Origin: Baffinella frigidus
Taxonomy: Eukaryota > Cryptophyceae > Cryptomonadales > Baffinellaceae
NCBI GenBank assembly: GCA_026770585.1
Contig: MU646690.1
Coordinates: 197,537-210,200, forward strand
Reading direction: 5' to 3'
Length of the DNA: 12,664 bases
Positions 9,687 to 12,664 of the stretch are shown piece after piece. The position numbers and the translations under genes are program-made. A model generated the notes under the pieces. That model was not told the origin of the DNA and did no database searches. It worked only from the letters and a program-made list of their open reading frames with translations. Every line of letters begins with the position of its first letter. The first letter of the stretch is position 1.

Positions 9687-12372
9687 GTCTGCTAGCTCTG
9701 TCCCACTTGGTTTCGTCCCATCATTAAAACTGTCCATCTGCGGTTATTTTTTTTAATGATGAGACGAAATCAAGTGGGGCAGAGCTAGTATTCTCAAGGC
9801 GACGTGCTGGAAAGAGCCGTGTGTGGTGGAAAGGGGACAGCCCGCCCATCGCCGTGCAGATCTCCTTCCTCGACCTCAAGATGCAGGCACGCCCCACGCC
9901 AAGTAGAAAAGGGCCTCAGCCCTGGACCCCTTCCAATGTCCGAGACAGAGAGACCTCTTTCCCTGAACCTCAAGAAGGCGCGCCCCACGCCTCCTCCACG
10001 TAGCAGTTCCTTTTCGCCCGGAAATCCGGGCGAAATTCGGTTGGAATTCGATGTAAATGGATAAGATTCTGGTACAAATGGTTTAGATGGACTGTATCCG
10101 CCCATCGCCGTGCATATCTCCTTCCTCAACCTCAAAATGCAGGTCTTCTAGCTCTGTCCCCAGTACAAATTAACTGTCCATCTACGGCTATTTTTTTTAA
10201 TGACGAGACGAAATCAAGTGGGGCGTGCAGGCGCGCCCCACGCTAAGTAGAAAAGGGTCTCGCCTGCACGCCCCACGCTAAGTAGAAAAGGGTCTCAGCC
10301 CTGGACCCCTTCCAATGTCCGAGACAAAGAGGTCTCTTTCCTGAACCTCAAAATGCAGGTCTTGTAGCTCTGTCCCACTTGATTTCGTCCCATCATTAAA
10401 AAAATTTAACCGTAGATGGACAGTTATTTTTAACTGGAGGTCCTCCTTTAAAACCAAAAATGACGGTAATAAAATTTACTACACAGAATGAGTTTTACTA
10501 GTAATATTAAAGGATTCGTGTAGTAGATTTCATTGAATCCAAAAGTTTTAAATTAAACACGTTTTCCGATGAAATTCCCAAGGTACGTTTGCCACATCCG
10601 GTTTAGTCACCGTGCTAGAACAACCCCCTGCCGTGTTAGTCACACCTGGTGGCGCGTTCGGCAGGGAATACATTAATCCGGGGACATGTTTGATTAAAAA
10701 GAAAATGGACCCCTATTTGTTCATAGGAGTTGGACGAAGGTTGATTAGGGCCCTAAGTAAATTTAATTAGGGCCACCATCCGGTTTGATAGGCCATTTTC
10801 ATGTAGCTCTCCCGCGTAGAACGTTTCTCTTTTTCGCGGGGGTAACGTTTCTCTCCCGTTTCTCTCCCCATTTAACAGATTTAAGGGGTTATTCAAACCC
10901 CCTTGGAAGTCCGCTGTGTGGTGTTCGAAACGTAACGGTTTTCTCCCTTTGGTGTCCGGCAGGTCCCTTCCGGTGGGGGGATGTTTTTGTCCCTTTCGCG
11001 GTGGTAACGCCGCTCGGAACACTTCGAGGAACCATGCTTAAGTTAATTATTGGATTCTTTCCTAAGAAACACGCCAAATGCCAGCAATTTTTCACGTCCC
11101 TCCCCGCATTTCTGGGGAGGGACGTGCCCCGTAGCCTACCGAGCGGTAACGTTTCTCTCCCTTTCGAAACGTAACGATTCGCTCCCTTTTGGTGTCCGGC
11201 AGGTCCCGTCCGGGGCGGGGGGTGTGTGCAAAGGGAACAAGGAGTATCAGACCATTCTCAAGGAGGTGCGCCTTCTCCTCCACTTAGCAGCCACCGGGGG
11301 CTTCACGGATACAGTCCATCTAAACGATTTGTGCTGGAATCTTATCCATTACCCTGGAATCTAACCGGAATTTCACCTTGAATTCAAGGCGAAAAGGAAC
11401 TCGGTCGCTGCTAAGTGGTCTTTCTCACTCTCGTGAACCTCTTCTTCTTCTTTATTACTCTCGATACAGGTTCCAATTGACGCCCTTGAGCCTTGAGTTG
11501 AACCTCACGTTGAGTGATCCAATAGTCTACGCGCCTTACCACCAACCCTCACGGAAGGACCAAATCGATCGATTTCGACCTGTTCCCAAAAGTTAATTTT
11601 GTATCAAGAATCGGACTTAAGTTGAGACCTCGGGGCCTCTTAAATCCGAGGTCTGAAAATCGACGATTTGGTCTTTCTGTGAGGGTTGGTGGTAGGAATG
11701 AGACCTCCCAAGTTGTGACCATGACGTTGAACTTGAGGCAGTTGCCATCTTACCGGTCGGTTCTGTGCTACGGTAAAGCTATGGTAGTATGACAGACCGT
11801 CATAAGGCTCACCGAGACGTCTCAGTACAGTGGGATTGTTTCGTCGCTCAGCGCCGTGACTGGCCTAACCAGGGGTAGAGTGGCTCCAAAGGCAATTAAA
11901 GTTACTACACAAAGGCTGCATCTCAGTTTAAAATAGGCCCCTGTGGCATTCTCGTGTGGCCTGCCCTGATCCACGCCCGAAATCCACGCCATCGTGTCCG
12001 TATAAAACCCTTTATATGTTTTGATGTGTCAACCCTTTATATGTTTTGATGTCATATGTTCTGATTTGTCACGTCACCCTAATTTCCCCATACTCCAGGT
12101 TTTCGGGTACTTCCCAACAGGCAAGTTCTCTCCACGCCAGAGGGCTCGAAACGTCCACTTTTGACATCTTTCAGGGGGAATCCCTTGAATACTTAAGTCA
12201 ACGACCTCCTAAAACCTGCCCCCTAACCCCTACCCGCTACCCCCAACCCCAGGTTTCCGGGTACTTTCCCGCTGGCAAGTTCACAGCAATCATGGGGGCC
12301 TCCGGCGCGGGCAAGACCACGCTGCTCAACGCTGTTGCGGGGGAAGCTGCGGGGGGGCAGCTATCCGGGCAG
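9612..12372 (+). CDS. ABCG-type ABC transporter, start of nucleotide-binding domain (partial gene)
   Basis: Three exons (9612-9686, 11203-11265, 12253-12372; 25, 21 and 40 codons, all phase 0) join into an 86-residue stretch. It reads as the start of an ABCG nucleotide-binding domain: AVQISFLNLKMQ (first strand), NKEYQTILKE then VSGYF, and the Walker A sequence GASGAGKT followed by TLLNAVAG. Half-size ABCG (White/WBC type) proteins show the same order of strand, ILxxVSG, and GxSGAGKTTLL. ABCG proteins are membrane pumps for lipids and other hydrophobic molecules; the substrate here is unknown. The signature motif, Walker B and the membrane helices would lie beyond the window. Each exon sits among broken copies of itself. 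Confidence 0.85.
9692..9788. mobile_element. Foldback element at the exon donor, CTAGCTCTG family
   Basis: The left arm CTAGCTCTGTCCCACTTGG then TTTCGTCCCATCATTAAAA pairs with the right arm ending GGGGCAGAGCTAG. The loop contains CTGTCCATCTGCGG. It starts five bases after the GT of exon 9612-9686. Two altered copies follow at 10147-10222 and 10363-10435. Confidence 0.75.
9842..9886 (+). pseudogene. Copy of the ABCG first-strand exon, donor side
   Basis: The copy encodes PPIAVQISFLDLKMQ, then GCACGC (a GC-type donor). It lacks the AEMTRRLLGA start. It lies downstream of the intact exon. Confidence 0.78.
10007..10099. repeat. Dispersed inverted repeat, left copy
   Basis: GTTCCTTTTCGCC, then ATGGATAAGATTC and GTTTAGATGGACTGTATCC, matching the complement of 11306-11400 at roughly 75-80 percent. 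The two copies face each other 1.2 kb apart, across the second ABCG exon. Inside each is a small hairpin (CGCCCGGAAATCCGGGCG here). Confidence 0.72.
10098..10142 (+). pseudogene. Copy of the ABCG first-strand exon, donor side (second)
   Basis: The copy encodes PPIAVHISFLNLKMQ and keeps a GTCTTC donor. It has no acceptor. A rearranged CTAGCTCTG foldback follows directly. Confidence 0.78.
10332..10358 (+). pseudogene. Copy of the ABCG first-strand exon, donor side (third)
   Basis: The copy covers only the last eight or nine codons (SFLNLKMQ), then donor GTCTTG. It is again followed by the foldback arm. Confidence 0.7.
10465..10542. repeat. AT-rich imperfect palindrome
   Basis: AAATTTACTACACAGAAT pairs with ATTCGTGTAGTAGATTT, with GGT/ACC-like outer parts. 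The surrounding 10400-10800 is AT-rich, with no frame or repeat linking it to the genes apart from a short GCAGGG hairpin near 10628-10661. Confidence 0.5.
10924..10983 (+). pseudogene. Copy of the pre-Walker A exon, acceptor side
   Basis: CGAAACGTAACGG then TTTGGTGTCCGGCAG and codons for VPSGGGM. It copies 11165-11223, that is, 40 nt of intron end plus the first codons of the exon. It then diverges. It lies upstream of the intact exon. Confidence 0.78.
11093..11126. repeat. Perfect 13-bp hairpin
   Basis: CACGTCCCTCCCC, an 8-nt loop, then GGGGAGGGACGTG. It lies 76 nt upstream of the exon at 11203. In RNA it would be very stable. Confidence 0.8.
11203..11265 (+). CDS. ABCG-like gene, exon before Walker A
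   Basis: The exon has 21 codons containing VCKGNKEYQTILKE, with acceptor CCGGCAG and donor GTGCGC. ABCG proteins have a charged loop then I-L-x-x-V-S-G just ahead of Walker A, and the next exon starts VSG, so the join is exact. A truncated copy of the acceptor side lies upstream at 10963. Confidence 0.82.
11306..11400. repeat. Dispersed inverted repeat, right copy
   Basis: ATACAGTCCATCTAAACGA, then GAATCTTATCCAT and GGCGAAAAGGAAC, the complement of 10007-10099. It begins 40 nt after the exon ending at 11265. Confidence 0.72.
11537..11694. mobile_element. Foldback element, TACCACCAACCC ends
   Basis: TACCACCAACCCTCACGGAA then GGACCAAATCGATCGATTT pairs with AAAATCGACGATTTGGTC then GAGGGTTGGTGGTA. 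A second inner hairpin, GAGACCTCGG / CCGAGGTCTG, lies at 11623-11655. From 11700 to 12000 I see no gene and only weak hairpins. Confidence 0.7.
12006..12070 (+). repeat. Short tandem repeat, AACCCTTTATATGTTTTGATGT
   Basis: Two full units and a third partial one (CATATGTTCTGATTTGTC) in the intron before the Walker A exon. Confidence 0.8.
12099..12131 (+). pseudogene. Copy of the Walker A exon, acceptor side
   Basis: The copy has acceptor ACTCCAG then codons for VFGYFPTGKF, then divergence before Walker A. It lies upstream of the intact exon. Confidence 0.78.
12253..12372 (+). CDS. ABCG-like gene, Walker A exon
   Basis: The exon has 40 codons starting VSGYFPAGKFTAIMGASGAG and including the Walker A lysine in GASGAGKT, then TLLNAVAGEA and GGQLSGQ. 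The acceptor CCCCAG follows a C-rich stretch resembling CCCTAAC repeats. The donor is GTGCTA. All residues needed for nucleotide binding by Walker A are present. Confidence 0.9.
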
Positions 12373-12664
12373 GTGCTATAATACTTGTAGGGGTTTATAA
12401 TAGATGTAGGGGGGTGTTTTGTACCAGGAAGAAGGAATAATAGATATATATATATATATATCGACTATATAACTACATGTATAGACCCGGCAAGACCACG
12501 CTGCTGAACGCTGTTGCGGGGGAGGTGGCGGGGGGGCAGCTATCCGGGCAGGTGCTATAATACTTGTTGGGGTAGCTATAATACCTATTGGGGTTTATAA
12601 TAGATGTAGGGGGGTGTTTTGTACCAGGAAGAAGGAATAATATATATATATATATAAATATATA
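12373..12664 (+). repeat. Duplicated intron start with TA microsatellites
   Basis: GTGCTATAATACTTG, then GTTTATAATAGATGTAGGGG and GTTTTGTACCAGGAAGAAGG, followed by a TA run, occurs at 12373-12462 and again at 12552-12664. The second time it has an extra 20-nt insert. Together with the exon piece between them it is a tandem duplication of about 180 nt. Confidence 0.88.
12489..12551 (+). pseudogene. Copy of the Walker A exon, donor side
   Basis: The copy encodes GKTTLLNAVAGEVAGGQLSG and Q, then the same GTGCTATAAT donor region as the intact exon. It lacks the acceptor half and the first glycines of Walker A. Confidence 0.82.

Larger units (their letters stand above)
9887..10340 (+). repeat. 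Repeat unit with GCACGCCCCACGC and AAGTAGAAAAGGG
   Basis: A block reading CGCCCCACGCCAAGTAGAAA followed by CCTGGACCCCTTCCAATGTC and CCGAGACA occurs at 9892-9950 and again at 10231-10325, where its first half is itself doubled. After each block comes a fragment of the exon end: CTCTTTCCCTGAACCTCAAG (9954-9973) and CTCTTTCCTGAACCTCAA (10334-10351). Confidence 0.75.

Noticed and set aside
10753-11174. Open frames of 90-130 codons on both strands
   Set aside because: They cover the intron and its duplicated intron-end repeat; only the 21-codon exon at 11203 fits a family.
11378-11596. 72-codon plus-strand frame
   Set aside because: It overlaps the inverted repeat and foldback, has no family resemblance, and lies between two exons that join in phase without it.

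Overview
The window is nuclear DNA of a microbial eukaryote, most likely an alga or related protist. It has multi-exon genes with GT-AG and GC-AG introns, no operons or ribosome binding sites, and introns packed with degenerate copies of a plant/alga/alveolate-type telomere heptamer (TTTAGGG). The species cannot be fixed from the sequence. A green alga or an alveolate (chromerid or dinoflagellate relative) are the lineages I would check first; this is a weak inference.

Layout. The left 60 percent holds one gene on the minus strand, reading from 7459 down to 778. Nine very short exons (44 to 108 nt) join in frame into a complete 189-residue IST1-domain protein, the regulator of the Vps4 ATPase in the ESCRT/multivesicular-body pathway. 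Coding sequence is 570 nt of a 6.7 kb gene. A 583-nt gap (7460-8042) separates it from a second gene on the plus strand, which runs off the right edge. Its three secure exons (9612-9686, 11203-11265, 12253-12372) join in phase 0 into the start of an ABCG-type ATP-binding cassette with an intact Walker A motif. A possible upstream exon lies at 8043-8249.

The introns are the unusual part. Most exons of both genes have one intact copy plus one to six broken copies in the neighbouring introns. The broken copies obey a rule: those upstream of the intact exon keep the acceptor side, and those downstream keep the donor side. The introns also carry telomere-like heptamer arrays, mostly oriented so that the transcript reads CCCTAAA and often abutting the 3' splice site. 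In addition there are several families of foldback (long inverted-repeat) elements of about 100 to 190 bp. Two of these families are found in introns or flanks of both genes.

The two genes have no obvious functional link beyond sharing a head-to-head intergenic region. No tRNA, rRNA, CRISPR array or autonomous transposon gene was recognised. All exon calls come from reading frame, splice dinucleotides and family resemblance, without transcript evidence.
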